Counted from the first letter of the stretch, positions 33,160-43,579 are shown. The stretch: DNA of 64,000 nucleotides from Hyposmocoma kahamanoa (GCF_003589595.1 NW_020654972.1:10548048-10612047), one strand, 5' to 3'. Numbers and translations are program-made. The notes: a model not told the origin generated them from the sequence alone.

Positions 33160-34020
33160 ATACCATTGAGAGTGTCCCATGAGTGCCTAGGTGAATCAAA
33201 AGAACAAGCTCTAATTAGATTTCACACATTAGAGCGTAAATTCAAACATAACCCAGAGTTCAAAGTAATGTACACCAATTTTCTTAATGAATACTTATCC
33301 TTAGGTCTTATGTCTGAGAATACTGACAAACAAAACAACGAAATTTCTTATTTTATGCCTCATCATCGTGTGATGGGTAAGGTCAGTCTCACAACAAAAT
33401 TGCGTACCGTATTTGACGCCTCAGCTGTGACTAGCTCTGGAAAGTCTTTCAATGATATACACACTGGCCAAATTGTACAAGATGATTTACTCAGCATTTC
33501 GTTTCAGACAGCATAAATTTGTTGTAACAGCAGATATAGAAAAAATGTATAGACAAATATGTATATGTTACAGAAACCCAACGAAGTCTACAGCAAATTT
33601 TCTGGCTGTCGGATTCCAGTCAACAAATAAAGCAATACAAATTAAATACAGTCACATACGGGACAGCTTCGGCACCGTATTTAGCAACCAGATGTCTGGT
33701 ACAGTTGGGTCTAGAGAGCACTGACAAAGATGTAAAGGAGACTACATTACACGATTTTTGTGTAGATGATTATATCTCAAGAAGTGAAAACGAACAGATT
33801 CTGGCCCAAACGTGCAAATAGAGTTATACAAGCGCTTGAGAGCGCTCATTTTCATTTACGCAAATGGCGTTCTAATAAACCTTCCATTTTGAATAACATA
33901 TTTCACGAGAGTGATAGGGATAAACTTTTGAGTTTAAACAAGGACAATTATGCTAAAACATTAGGCCTTGTATGGGCGTGCAAAATAGATACATTGTTGT
34001 TTTAGTTAACAAAATATGAT
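33160..34020 (+). pseudogene. BEL/Pao reverse transcriptase remnant
   Basis: Blocks in order: TKLRTVFDASAVTSSGKSFND (given as TKLRTVFDASA and SGKSFND, 33397-33456), QDDLLSI, ADIEKMYRQI (33530-33560) and DFCVDDYIS (33748-33774). The catalytic box is C-V-D-D where Y-V-D-D is usual, an altered first residue. Frameshifts occur at about 33510 and between 33600 and 33745. Followed by thumb-like sequence to about 34005. Confidence 0.85.
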
Positions 34021-34335
34021 ACACATAAACACAACATAAATAAACGCACCATCTTGTCACAAATTGCTCAAGTGTTCGACCCTTTGGGTTTAATCAATCC
34101 TTGCATGTTACAGGCTAAACTCCTTTTACAAACACTGTGGTCTAAAAATGTCTCATAAGACGCCCAGTTACCAGCTAAGCTGGAAACACAGTGGAAAAAC
34201 TTTTTAAAATACTTAGATGACATATGCGAAATTCAAATTCTTCGTTGAGTTGTATGTGATTTCTACAATAAGGTAGAAATACATCCATTTAGTGATGCAT
34301 CTATTAAAGCATATTCAGCATGCTTATATTTATAT

Positions 34336-34371
34336 GTATTTGACAATGATCTTATGATCATTGTCAAATAC
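34336..34371. repeat. perfect 16-bp hairpin
   Basis: GTATTTGACAATGATC (34336-34351), loop TTAT, GATCATTGTCAAATAC (34356-34371). It sits where the RNase H of the plus-strand BEL/Pao copy should be. Confidence 0.9.
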
Positions 34372-34462
34372 TGGAGAAGTAGAGGTAAATTTACTTCTTG
34401 TTAAAAGTAAAGTGGCTCCTCTGAAATAGAAATTAACTATGTCCAGATTGATGCTCTTTGGA

Positions 34463-34491
34463 GCGCTATATAGCTCTGATCTATATAGCGC
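34463..34491. repeat. perfect 11-bp hairpin
   Basis: GCGCTATATAG (34463-34473), spacer CTCTGAT, CTATATAGCGC (34481-34491), followed by a second AGCTCTGATC. It is 92 bases after the 16-bp hairpin. Confidence 0.85.
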
Positions 34492-34745
34492 TATAGCTCT
34501 GATCCCACAGCTTAGCATTACGTTCCCACAGTGATGAACGCCGCTGACATAGGTTCACGGGGGCCCATCGCTTCACAACTCAAAAACTCTTCTTTATGTT
34601 GGGAAGGTCCTCATTTTCTACACCTAAATGCCATTCAGTGGCCCATGCAATCTCAAAACACTCATTTCGAAAATTTACCCGAAACAAAATATCAGTGTCA
34701 CCATCCCGCCAAACAAACAAACACGGCTATATACATTGACTTACA

Positions 34746-34886
34746 ATTATAATATATGATTTCTTTAACTGGCAGCCGCGACTCTTTCTGTTCGCTATCA
34801 GGACTGGACCTGCATAGTCGACAGCTGTGTTTGAAAATGGATAATCTGCATGCAACCTTTGCTTAGGAAGATTACCCGTAATGGGT
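34746..34886 (-). pseudogene. BEL/Pao integrase core fragment, minus strand
   Basis: Read on the minus strand from 34880 the frame gives PITGNLPKQRLHADYPF, DYAGPVLIANRK and RGCQLKKSYI. This is the start of the BEL/Pao integrase catalytic core, containing the first catalytic aspartate in DYAGP. It continues the zinc-finger part at 37967-38236; the two pieces were separated by the LINE at 34887-37962. Confidence 0.8.
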
Positions 34887-35117
34887 TGATAAGTTTTTCA
34901 AATTCAATTCAATTTCAAATTCAAAATTTTTATTTCGGACATAGTCCATATCATGTTAGTAACAAACAGCTTATAGCCTATGTTAGTAAGACAAATTATT
35001 AAAACTGTATCAAAATTCCAAATTGAGAAATTAATTAAAAAGAATATATGAGTGAAAATTAAATATTATAATTAAATCTAAAATTGAATAATAAAATTAC
35101 ATAAAATTTACATGTTA
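34887..35117 (-). other. LINE 3' UTR with AATTG-type microsatellite end
   Basis: AT-rich 230 bases after the ORF stop. The terminal AAATTTTTGAATTTG and AATTGAATTG repeats are a simple-repeat tail in place of poly(A), as seen in CR1/L2-type and related LINEs. Confidence 0.7.
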
Positions 35118-35570
35118 TCACATTAAATCATACACCAAGCCCCTGGAACCCATGTGAAGCGAGTCCCAGTGTTTCCATAAAGCGCAAGCAGGGTCCTCCC
35201 AAATTAGGCGAATAAGGCTGTTGGAACTAACACGCACGCGACGCATCAGGGAGGCAGTTCTCTTACGAACTATTACACCGTAACTGTCTGTATGTGCCTC
35301 TGGGAACATACCTGCGCTACAAAAGCTCGGTAGCCCCAACAACCTCCTAAAACCGTTATTATATTGGACTCGCAAGACGTTGACCGCCTTCTTAGTGTAG
35401 TTTGTCCACAGGCTGCACGTGTAAAGGGTCTGACAAAACGCCTTAAAAAGGGTGGTTTTGACATCCCCATCACAGCGCGCAAACCTGCGGGACAACATAT
35501 TACAACGTACGGCCAACGCCCTGCGCTCCCTCTCTATATCAACATCGTCCTGGAGTCTATCTGTGACCAA
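35118..35570 (-). pseudogene. LINE polyprotein C-terminus, frame-shifted
   Basis: About 150 residues in a different frame from the RT: VTDRLQDDVDIERERRALAV directly follows the YLG end of the RT frame, then TLYTCSLWTNYTKKAVNVLR. This is the thumb/connection segment that follows the RT in non-LTR elements. The frame break at about 35560-35570 is probably a small deletion. Confidence 0.85.
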
Positions 35571-36627
35571 GGTACTTAAAACGTGTGACTCTTCTCAGAG
35601 GAATACCACTCAGGTGTACTGTGGGAATTGACGTAAGAGCCTTGTTTCCTGCCTTAAACACTAAGAGCTCACTTTTATTAGTGTTGTACCTTAGACCATG
35701 AGCCACCGCATACTCCTCACAAACTTTCAACAGCCTTACAAGCGCACTGATCGACGGGCACAGCAGCACCATATCGTCCGCATAACTGATATTATTCACA
35801 GTCCGACCACCTATTGAGCATCCGACACCCGTGCTGCTGAGCCTGGCGATCAGCTCGTCCATATACAAATTAAATAACCTAGGCGAGCTGAGCCCCCCCT
35901 GTCTCACCCCACACTCCAACCTGTACTTGTCTGAGAGCACACCTCCCCATCTCACTTGGTTGGTCTGATTTCCGTACCAGTACCGGAACAGGTTGATCAC
36001 CTCCATCGGGGTACTTGTACACTCTTGCATCTTGTCCCAAAGGATATCATATGAGATAGTGTCGAATGCCCTCGACAGATCCAAAAAACAGGCAAATACC
36101 GGCGTTTGCCCTTTAGTGTAATACTGGACAGTGTGTTTAAAGCATAGGATGGCGCTTTCCGTTGACAGATTGGGTTTAAAGCCAAACTGTGCATCCTGGG
36201 TTGTTATGTGCTTTGATAACACACCGTCCAGCAGTCCGTCTAGCACTTTAGCCGCCACTGTTGCCAGCGATATAGGCCTATAATTGGATCCATCAGAAGC
36301 ATCCCCCGTTCTATTTTTAATAATAGGCACAACCAAGGTCTTCATAAGGCTATCAGGTAGATGACAATGACTAATGCACAGGTTGAAAAGCATTTTCAAG
36401 ACTCGAGGCAAGTGCGTCCCAGCGTGAAGGAGATGCTCTATACTGAGACCGTCATGCCCCGGAGACTTCCCTCTGGTCATTGATTTTATAGTACGGTCAA
36501 CCTCTATAAAACTGAATTTAACCCTCCTCTCGGCATGACGTTCCCCATCCGAGACCACCCCCGATGACTCACCTAATGGACTCTCAGCTTTAAAAAGCGC
36601 CCCAAACATATTCGCTATCTGGACGGG
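35557..36627 (-). pseudogene. LINE reverse transcriptase domain
   Basis: Continuous with the endonuclease except for one TAG codon (36628-36630). RT landmarks in order: NYRPISLATVAAKVLD, QFGFKPNLSTESAI, ACFLDLSRAFDTIS (catalytic Asp), GVRQGGLSSPRLFNLYMDEL, and NNISYADDMVLL with the Y-A-D-D catalytic pair, then LRYNTNKSELLVF. All three catalytic aspartates are visible. The frame ends at 35557 by frameshift inside FKYLG. Only one stop and one frameshift separate it from an intact ORF, so it is a fairly young copy. Confidence 0.92.
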
Positions 36628-37935
36628 CTAGCAAAGACCATTCACACTAGCTGGGTTACTAGTCCCTGGATTCATTTTGTTTGTGTGCCTCCAGAACCTG
36701 CCAAAGTCTTTAGCTTTGTGGTGTGTAGCTAGAATGTCCATTATTATTTGAGTCTCGTTGTCCTGACACCACTTCAGCTTCGCCTTGAAAAGTTTTCTAG
36801 AGGCACACATATTAACGTAAAGAGGTCCAGTCACTGGCTTCCCGCACCAGAGCCACTGCTTAAAGCACTCTCTCGCCCGTGAATGAACCTCCTTTACGTG
36901 TTTGTTCCAGCCGACTACCTGCTTGCGCTTACACTTCCTAGTACCATAACACATTTTCGAGGCTGCCTGCAAAGTATGAACAATTTCGGTATATAAATTA
37001 TCAATTACCATCTTATGCGAACTATTATTACAAAAGCCATCACAACATGAACTTAATTCTATAGGATAATCTATTTCCCTTAATTTTTCACAGCAGATGT
37101 CATTATATAATTTTATTTGGTCAATATTTCTTTCCCCCCAAATAATTTTATTCTTATAAATTTGCCCATCATTAATACTATTAATATTATTTGATTTGTT
37201 TGAATGAAATTTACTTTTAATTATGAGAGGTAAATGATCCGACCAATAAACATCATAATTTACATACACGTCAGTAACTGTCAGCCAGGCCACCTCTGTA
37301 ACCAGACAGTGATCCAGCCACCATCTACATCCATGAGCATCGCTCACATATGTATACGTCCCCGAACCACTGCCCAACCACTCTAAATCGGCACAACGCC
37401 ATTTTTGTTCTACACAAAACTCACACATCTCCGTATAAAATGGACACCCAGGATGAGCATTAAAGTCACCGAGGATAAAAACACTATCCGCCCTTTGAGA
37501 CTCGATAATAGCACTTACTTCACTTAGGCATTCCGTGAACTCAGGTAAGTTAATAGCGTCATCATTAGGCATGTACACAGAAAATATTAGCAACGAGCGA
37601 CCCCCAACTCTGCCACTGATTGACGCCAAACGCGCACTGTTACACTCTATTACATTGACGGCCGTAAATAAACCCTTTCTCCACACTAATGCAACACCGC
37701 CATGAGGCCTCCCCCTCAGTATACCCAGAGAAGTATCCACAGCCGACTTGCTCGTGTAATCAAAGTTACCATCAATACTTCCAACGTAATCAACATCCTC
37801 TGGTAACAACCACGTTTCCTCAAGAGCTATCACGTCGGCTAATTTACACAGAGCCCTGACGTCGTCAACAGATCTCGATACTGACTTACAATTAAAAGTT
37901 GCTAATGTGATTTCCGATATTAAATTGTCAGACAT
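36628..37935 (-). pseudogene. LINE apurinic-type endonuclease domain
   Basis: 435 residues from ATG at 37935 to the premature TAG. Exonuclease-endonuclease-phosphatase motifs: LATFNCKS (N15), ALEETW (catalytic Glu about 40), HGGVALVWRKG, YMPND, ILGDFNAHPG (about 155) and SDHLPL (catalytic His). The C-terminal about 190 residues (WNKHVKEVHSRARECF, FGRFWRHTNKM) link to the RT. The enzyme would nick target DNA to prime reverse transcription. Confidence 0.92.
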
Positions 37936-37964
37936 ACTTAAATTAATTACATATCCTTCTTGAA

Positions 37965-38720
37965 ATTCACAAATCTTCGAAATATAATTCCCTGAGATTT
38001 TTGAGATATTTACCTGAGAATCTAAGACATGTTATGCAATTATGTGTAATCATAACAAGGTTACGGCCGTTAACAATCCAAAACTTGTGACGCAGTAGTT
38101 GTGGTCCTGCGTGTAACATAATTTTGTGATAGTGTTGTACTAGTAATTTTGTGATATGATGTGAAGCGTGAAGTAAGATGGGGTGCTTTGTGTTATACTC
38201 ATAATTCGAGTTCGATAACCTCCCTACAACACGCATTATGCCTAAATCGTCTATGAAGGGATTTAATTTTAATAGTTTATCTTTTGATAGGAACGAGCGT
38301 TTCTGAACTAAAAGTGAATATTGTTTGCAGTATTATGTTACTTTGTACCTGTTTACACAAAACTGATAATGCATTATTGAGCTCCGAAGCTATTAATGGA
38401 CCTACTTTTTTGTCGTTACGATGTTGACAATTATATACAAATCTCAATATGTATGCCACAGTGTGTTGTAATTTAGTAAATGTCGACAAATTATTTGTGA
38501 AATTGCTTTCATGTGGTTCAACTGCCGAAAGGTGACACTGATATTTTGTGTCGGGTAAATTTTCGAAATGAGTGTTTTGAGGTTGCATGGGCCACTGAAT
38601 GGCACTTTGGTGTAGAAAATGAGGACCTTCCCAACACAAAGAACAGTTCAACAACTCAAAGTTGTGAAGCGATGAGCCCCCGTGAACCTATGTCAGCGGC
38701 GTTCGTCACTGTGGAAACGT
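37965..38720 (-). pseudogene. BEL/Pao pol remnant, minus strand (RNase H end to integrase zinc finger)
   Basis: From 38715 downward: AADIGSRG, then a break, CSLCWEGPHFLHQ, a spacer with FTKLQHTVAYILRFVYNCQ, KRT-rich linker, and RVVGRLSNSNYEYNTKHPI, HHITKLLVQHYHKIMLHAG, CITCLRF: the H-H-C-C zinc finger of the integrase. It shares about 190 bases with the end of the plus-strand copy at roughly 88 percent similarity by eye, so it is another copy of the same family. The LINE interrupts it at 37963. Confidence 0.85.
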
Positions 38721-38734
38721 AATGCCGAGTTTGG

Positions 38735-39178
38735 CGTCTATGAGGGCCTCAGTGCTCTTAAATAGACGCCTCTCCCGCTTCCGACCAGTTGCGTCTGAGG
38801 CGGCTTTGCGGCCTTCGACACCTGCGATCCGCGGATCTGTGACGCACCCGAGGTCGCCGCGGGTTTACGGCTCGGCTTTGTCGCCAGAGCCAACGTCGCG
38901 GGTCCGCAATTTGAAATCGCCGCCAACGTTGTCGCCGGTCCCCGGCTCGGTGCCGGCATTGAGACCGTCGCGGGCCCGCAGCCGTGTGTCGGTGAGGATC
39001 CTGGGGTCTGAGGATCGGCCCGCTGGTGAAGGGAGCGAAGCTCTTCCCTCAAAGATTCTACTATAGTTGAGAGGTTGGAGAGCTGAGAACGCAGCTCTGC
39101 ATTCTCTCTCTCCAGTCTCTCTTCGTTGGTTACGATGCAGGACCGTCGGGCCAGCCCCTCGCCAGTTGAAGGTCGCAA
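38735..39178 (-). pseudogene. LINE ORF1 (gag-like), inverted 5' part
   Basis: Minus-strand frame with a coiled-coil-like RLERENAELRSQLSNL, IVESLREELRSLHQR, then a Pro/Ala/Thr-rich linker with repeated GPAT units and AAKPPQTQLVG. R1-clade ORF1 proteins start in this style. No CCHC knuckles remain. Confidence 0.55.
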
Positions 39179-39525
39179 AGCCGCCTCAGACGCAACTGGT
39201 CGGAAGCGACAGGGAGAGGCGTCTATTTAAGAGTATTGAGGCTCTCATAGACGCCAAATTCGGAAAGCCACAGTCGGTTCCAGCCGCACTCTCGCCTGCA
39301 GTGGCGATTACTTCCTCCTCTTCTCTTAAAAAGAAGAGGAAGAAGAAACCAAGGAAGAGCAGGGCTGCCACACAGGCTGAGACTGAGGCCGCCCCGTCAA
39401 TCGCGCCTACCACTAGCGTCCTGGTACGGGAGGAGACGTGGTCGGCGGTGGTGGGGCTCAAAGCGCGAAGCAGGCTGGCACAGGAAGCCTTGCAATCCAA
39501 GGCTATGCCGCCGCAGTCGCCATAG
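39168..39525 (+). pseudogene. LINE ORF1 (gag-like), plus-strand part
   Basis: AKPPQTQLVGSDRERRL, FKSIEALIDAKFGKPQ, then SSLKKKRKKKPRKSR, a strongly basic patch, and TWSAVVGLKAR near the end. The first about 30 codons repeat the inverted arm. The basic patch is typical of ORF1 RNA-binding linkers. Confidence 0.6.
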
Positions 39526-40105
39526 CAAAAAAAGACGGCTACGCCTCCGAGGCCTCTGACCACTGCCGCTTTTTTGTTTTCTTTTGTTTTTTAAAGAGGT
39601 TCAACTTCCCTGTGGGACGCCCTAGAGACTGGATACCCTCCAGTCACTCATACCGTCGCCGGGCGTCGGAACTTGGGATTGGGGTGATTTTTATACAGGT
39701 TTTCTTCCTCGCGGCCCTCCTCTCAGTGAGGTGAGTCCCCAGCACCGCTCAATGTGGGATTACGGGTTGCCCGACGGTGGCTAAGGCCTAGGTCCGTCCG
39801 AAAACAGACGCGTCGCGCAGAGCAAAAGGAGTCGCCTTTTGCTAGTGGAGCAACTATGTGCCCCTTAACTCCGTTGGACAGATCCGTCCTGGGGAACCGG
39901 TATCCACCATATCTGGCAGGCATGTCTCACGACAACGAATCTGTCTCAGCTCCTCGGGCAGATACTCAATCTGAGTACCCACCTGGCCGCTCCGCTGTGC
40001 CCTCTGCTGACCAGAGGGACACGCGGAAGGGTCCTCCGTTTGCTTCTTAGCGTCGCTATAGGCTGGATCACCACGACAAGGTGAGCAAAGACGGGGGGTT
40101 GTCAT

Positions 40106-40700
40106 CAGTAACTAAGTTATGATGAATAACTTGGCATCAAATAAAACTTTTGGCGTTTTCAGCTATTAAAAATACCCTACTTAAATATGTATGTGTTCCA
40201 TTGAACAGATGTTCAACAGAATTTCAGCAAAATCAACGGCACGCGGAGAACTTTAGAAAATATTCACTCTATTATACGGAATGGTACACAAAGTCGGGCC
40301 AATCTGAAAGTCTAATAGCAAAACCAGAGTATTATTTGAGTTGCAGCTCCCATAAGCGACACTTGCCGCCATCTTGCTACCACTACTACCGGACTTTGCA
40401 AGAGAAATGGATGACAAAACTATCCACCTGGATAAAAATACAGGCAATACAGCTACGCCCTAGGATAAAAACGAAGTAAAAGCTACACCGAACTGGCTAC
40501 TGGGTGAGATTGTACGACAGGGGACACCACAGACCACGGGTACTATGAAAACTGGACATAGAATTGCTTGTTTATAATTCGGTGTAAATTGTTTGTAATG
40601 CATGCTTCGGATAGATTAGACTTAAATAAACACTTTGTGTTCGTCTTAATTTTTCTCTGCGTCTCATAGTTTTCGAGAAAATTAAGAAAAAAAATGTATT
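40106..40700. other. no gene recognised; AATAAA site near 40626
   Basis: A 109-residue plus-strand frame (40150-40479) shows no motif. TTAAATAAACACTTTGTG at about 40622-40639 could be a polyadenylation signal of an LTR or a gene end; no paired LTR was seen. Confidence 0.3.
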
Positions 40701-40707
40701 TTTTACT

Positions 40708-40785
40708 TATCAGTATCTATCTCACTGCAGGACTAAGGCCTCACTTCCCTTTCTCCACTCATCGCGATTTCATAATGAGCATCTT
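40708..40785 (-). mobile_element. SINE family D scrap
   Basis: TCTATCTCACTGCAGGACTA then AGGCCTCACTTCCC resembles the CCCACTGCTGGGC-ACAGGCCTCC block of family D. Confidence 0.3.
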
Positions 40786-40805
40786 GTTACGTCATCCGGT
40801 CGTCA

Positions 40806-41095
40806 GTTCGTCCAAGGAAGTACTGGTACCTTACCTATTTCTGCCGCCAAGCAGTAATGTAAACATTACTGTATACCTGCCGGTATCGAAGGGTGCTCGT
40901 GAAATTACAGGAACATGGGAATTGTGTAAGTTGACAACAAGACGACAAGTCTCAAGGTGATGGGCGCAGTTGGAGTATCCCTCATATATTTGTCATTTAA
41001 AGCTCTGGGTGGCACTACAACTATTATGGCAGCCGTGTCACTTACCACCAGGTGCACAACTTGTACGTCCCGTCACTTAGTATTATTAAAAAAAA
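40806..41095 (+). mobile_element. dispersed repeat family A with upstream part
   Basis: GTTCGTCCAAGGAAGTACTGG begins before the core CTGCCGCCAAGCAG and the copy ends CGTCACTTAGTATTATTAAAAAAAA. It shows that the family extends at least 40 bases upstream of the core. Confidence 0.75.
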
Positions 41096-41309
41096 CCTGA
41101 AACACCAGATTACCTGCGTGGATAGCCTTTGAGAGCTTTGTTAAGTCGCTTTTTGAAGAACCCCATCTCATAGCGCTAAGGAAATCCTTCGGGCACCGAA
41201 TCAAAAATTTCTCTGAGAACTCCTCGTCCTATAGACAGTCTTAATCCACAGTTAGTGAGTAGAGGACAATATATTCGATTATTATTCCAAGAAAGTATGT
41301 TTATATTTA

Positions 41310-42172
41310 TAAAGGGTGTTTTTCTAAGAGTGCAGGTTTTTTTTTTCGAAAAATTTCTTTGTTATATAAAAAAATGTTTTTTGGCAATATTTTTTAAAAA
41401 TTATTTCGGGTTAATGGCCACCTAGGCCGTTTTTGACAAATGACATTCGAATGTAGGACTATTCTGTTCAAATAATGTCGTCTGAGTTAGTGCCAATCAT
41501 GTTTTCAAATAAAAAATCATTGATCATTTCCTGGTAACGTTGTTCATTGAAACGATGATATCGCTAGTTCTGCATTACTGTCAAAGTTAATTTTTAACAA
41601 TTTGAATTTGAAATTTGAAAGTCCACGAAGGAAATTCGAACAATAAAAAATAAATGTTATTTATACACGTTGACAAATTACAGTTGGTTACACCGTCATC
41701 CTTACTGAGGACATAACACATCTAAAAAAGCACTTGTTATAACGATTATGATAATGTTGCATCATAATATCACATACATCTCAACGTTTTAGCGAAAATA
41801 AAAATACCACAACAAAAACCACCACGTTTTCCCATCGACATTATAGATGATGACTGGGGTATGAATCCAGCATATGAGCAGCGAACTATTAGAATACAGT
41901 TTTTTTATGATACCAAGTGTTGGAATAAACAAGTTCTGTACCTAATGGTAAGCGACACGCCTGTCCATAACAGTTGCAGTGTCACTCAGAGCTAATAATC
42001 GCAAAGATCTGAGGGGCACTGCCACGGCGCCCATCACCCTAAGACATAAGTTGACAAGTCCCATGTGCCTGTAACTTCACCAGCAACCTTATCCATCAAA
42101 ACCGGAACGCAGTGATCTATAGTAAATTAATTACATTAGAAATTACGCTGGTACTTTTTTCCAACACCCTGT
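41310..42172. mobile_element. possible Tc1/mariner-type element hosting family A
   Basis: TAAAGGGTGTTTTTCTAAG at 41313 and the inverse TTTTTTCCAACACCCTGTA at 42152-42171 could be paired ends next to TA. The interior has no transposase frame and includes a family-A copy (41900-42114). Confidence 0.4.
41900..42114 (-). mobile_element. dispersed repeat family A
   Basis: Poly(T), ATGATACCAAGTGTTGGAA through AAAACCGGAACGCAGTGATC; well preserved over all blocks. Confidence 0.75.
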
Positions 42173-42857
42173 ATTGTTAATCTTCTTTTCTTTTCGTACA
42201 CTACAGACGTGGTGACTATGTTTCTTTATTTATCTAGTCCTATGAATAACACGACATTGTATGTCGACCTGTGTGCGCTCTTATCGCATTTGTCCACCTT
42301 GCGGGAGACCTGCCTTACATTGTTAATGGACCTTTTATTTTAAATATAATGTAAGGGACTAACCCTACTTGTCCATGTTAAATAATGTGTGTTTTATGGA
42401 GTTTCGTCAGCAAGCTTCATCATTAAGCTTGTGGACTATGTGCGACCCTATAATCTTAATAATTATTTCAGCCCGCTTGGTCATCATATAAAATATTAAA
42501 TTAAAATGTAGAAAACCCACCTTAAAAAACAGTTTACCCTGTGTAAGTCAATAAAGCCACCATCGAATGCCAACAAGTCGTGCAGACCAATTTAGTGAGC
42601 TTAAATTGTTGTATTGTAAGTAGTTGGAAGTGCTGGGTAGGCTGCAGACTGTCCTAGTTGCAGCATTAAATCAAGGTTACCTTATTTAATTAATACAGTT
42701 AAGCGATATCCTGTACAACACAAAGGTGGCGACGGCAGGCGAATTTAAAAACAATCCAGCCGAGCCTGCCCGAACGAACTATGTACTTTCGTAATTGTGA
42801 AAAATAAAGATGGCAACAAATTTAGGGTTGGAAAGAAGAAGAAGAAGTCGACGCTAC
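42173..42857. other. no gene; GAA-rich tract at 42832-42847
   Basis: GGAAAGAAGAAGAAGAAGTCG may be a LINE microsatellite tail. Otherwise nothing recognised. Confidence 0.35.
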
Positions 42858-43045
42858 GCCACTGCTCAGAGCTTTAAACCGTCAAGATCTTAGTGCCCAT
42901 GTACCTGTAGGTTTACCATCACAAAAAAAAAGGTTTACCATCACCCTTACCGTTCAAAACTGGAACGCAGTAATGCTCACATTACTGCTTGGTACACAGT
43001 ACATCCCTGGACGAAATCTTTAATAAGAAGCCTCACTGCTACTTA
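42858..43045 (-). mobile_element. dispersed repeat family A, with internal duplication
   Basis: GGTTTACCATCAC occurs twice around an A run (42911-42945), a local duplication in the segment that normally reads TTTCACCAGCACC. The upstream part follows to ATCCCTGGACGAAATC and CTCACTGCTACTT. Confidence 0.65.
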
Positions 43046-43309
43046 ACTAAAACCTTTTATGACTGAGATCCATGATGAGATCCGTGATATAATGTCAATG
43101 AAGCGTAACCAATAATCGTCAAAAATAAATTAGCCTGCAACTAATAAAAACGCGTTAGGATCAGTCCAGTTGTTGCAGTGGAGATCCATATGAAAGACTT
43201 CGTCTAGGGAAGAACCTTACATTATCTGTTTTTGTGTGTAAACATTACAGTCACTAGAGACTTGTCAACTTATGTACCTCTTCAGTCAATGACAAAATCC
43301 AATAAAAAA

Positions 43310-43560
43310 CCAGTGTTATAATTCTTTGGCCCAATAAGCAGCCACCTCTATGCCCCTATCTGTTGCAGCTAGCTAGCTAGTTAGCAGGTATTCTCGGGTG
43401 AAGCTGGTCGAACACAGTGGACATGAGAGCAAATACGACATACTTTCTGTGGGAGTCCGCAAACGCAATGGTTTTGTGTAAGATTGATTTGAAATATCTC
43501 CATTTCACATTTTCTTTACATCGGATAACTTGTGACCTGAGACGATTCAGGGATTTCCAT
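43310..43560 (-). pseudogene. LINE C-terminus, second copy, frameshifted
   Basis: Minus strand: WKSLNRLRSQV, then after a frame change SMSYLLSCPLCSTSFTREYL and IEVAAYWAKEL. It parallels WKSLNRLRTQV, TMTHLLSCPACPYTCTREDL and ISVAKYWSSL at 4690-4930, so both come from one LINE family. A 130-residue frame at 43377-43769 is a partial, misleading reading of it. Confidence 0.7.
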
Positions 43561-43579
43561 ATTGACCACTGCAACACTG

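Larger units (their letters stand above)
31835..34745 (+). mobile_element. BEL/Pao retrotransposon remnant, plus strand
   Basis: Degraded gag, protease, reverse transcriptase and post-RNase-H segments follow in canonical BEL/Pao order. Every domain is broken by stops or frameshifts, and no LTR was recognised on the left. It stops near 34730 against integrase sequence of opposite strand. BEL/Pao elements are LTR retrotransposons of animals; this copy is non-functional. Confidence 0.85.
34021..34745 (+). pseudogene. BEL/Pao post-RT and RNase H boundary remnant
   Basis: ILSQIAQVFDPLGLINP (34050-34100) is the conserved segment after the RT in BEL/Pao. The RNase H is mostly lost and replaced by two fold-back sequences. 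NAADIGSRG (34537-34563) and SSLCWEGPHFLHL are the conserved end of that domain. The last about 200 bases occur again, inverted, at 38520-38715. Confidence 0.75.
34887..37962 (-). mobile_element. single-ORF-like LINE, about 3.1 kb, inserted in integrase
   Basis: Minus-strand non-LTR element: endonuclease, reverse transcriptase, C-terminal region, then an AT-rich 3' UTR ending in AATTG/AATTTG repeats. It starts only about 27 bases before the endonuclease ATG, so it is either a one-ORF element or truncated just before ORF2. Clade not settled: CR1/L2/Rex1/Daphne-like alternatives remain. It splits the minus-strand BEL/Pao integrase and is therefore younger. Clean target duplications were not resolved. 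Confidence 0.9.
38721..40105. mobile_element. R1-like LINE fragment with inverted 5' part
   Basis: The 5' part of an ORF1 lies on the minus strand (39178 to 38722) and the following part on the plus strand (39168 to 39525), sharing about 95 bases as inverted repeats (38725-38815 and 39168-39263). This is the geometry of a twin-primed 5' inversion, with the unusual point that the junction segment is present in both arms. GC-rich, unlike the neighbours. The sequence from 39526 to about 40105 is non-coding and could be its 3' UTR, implying loss of ORF2. Confidence 0.65.

Noticed and set aside
38722..39066. Plus-strand 114-residue frame in the R1-like block
   Set aside because: Antisense shadow of the minus-strand ORF1 segment, which has the coiled-coil-like sequence.
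39186..40105. Other GC-rich frames at 39186-39563, 39438-39734, 39723-39923, 39754-40050 and 39854-40105
   Set aside because: Overlapping frames with no motif; they arise because GC-rich DNA has few stops.
41310..42172. Confident Tc1 element call
   Set aside because: Only about 10 bases of the ends match and no transposase is present, so it is kept as a low-confidence feature only.
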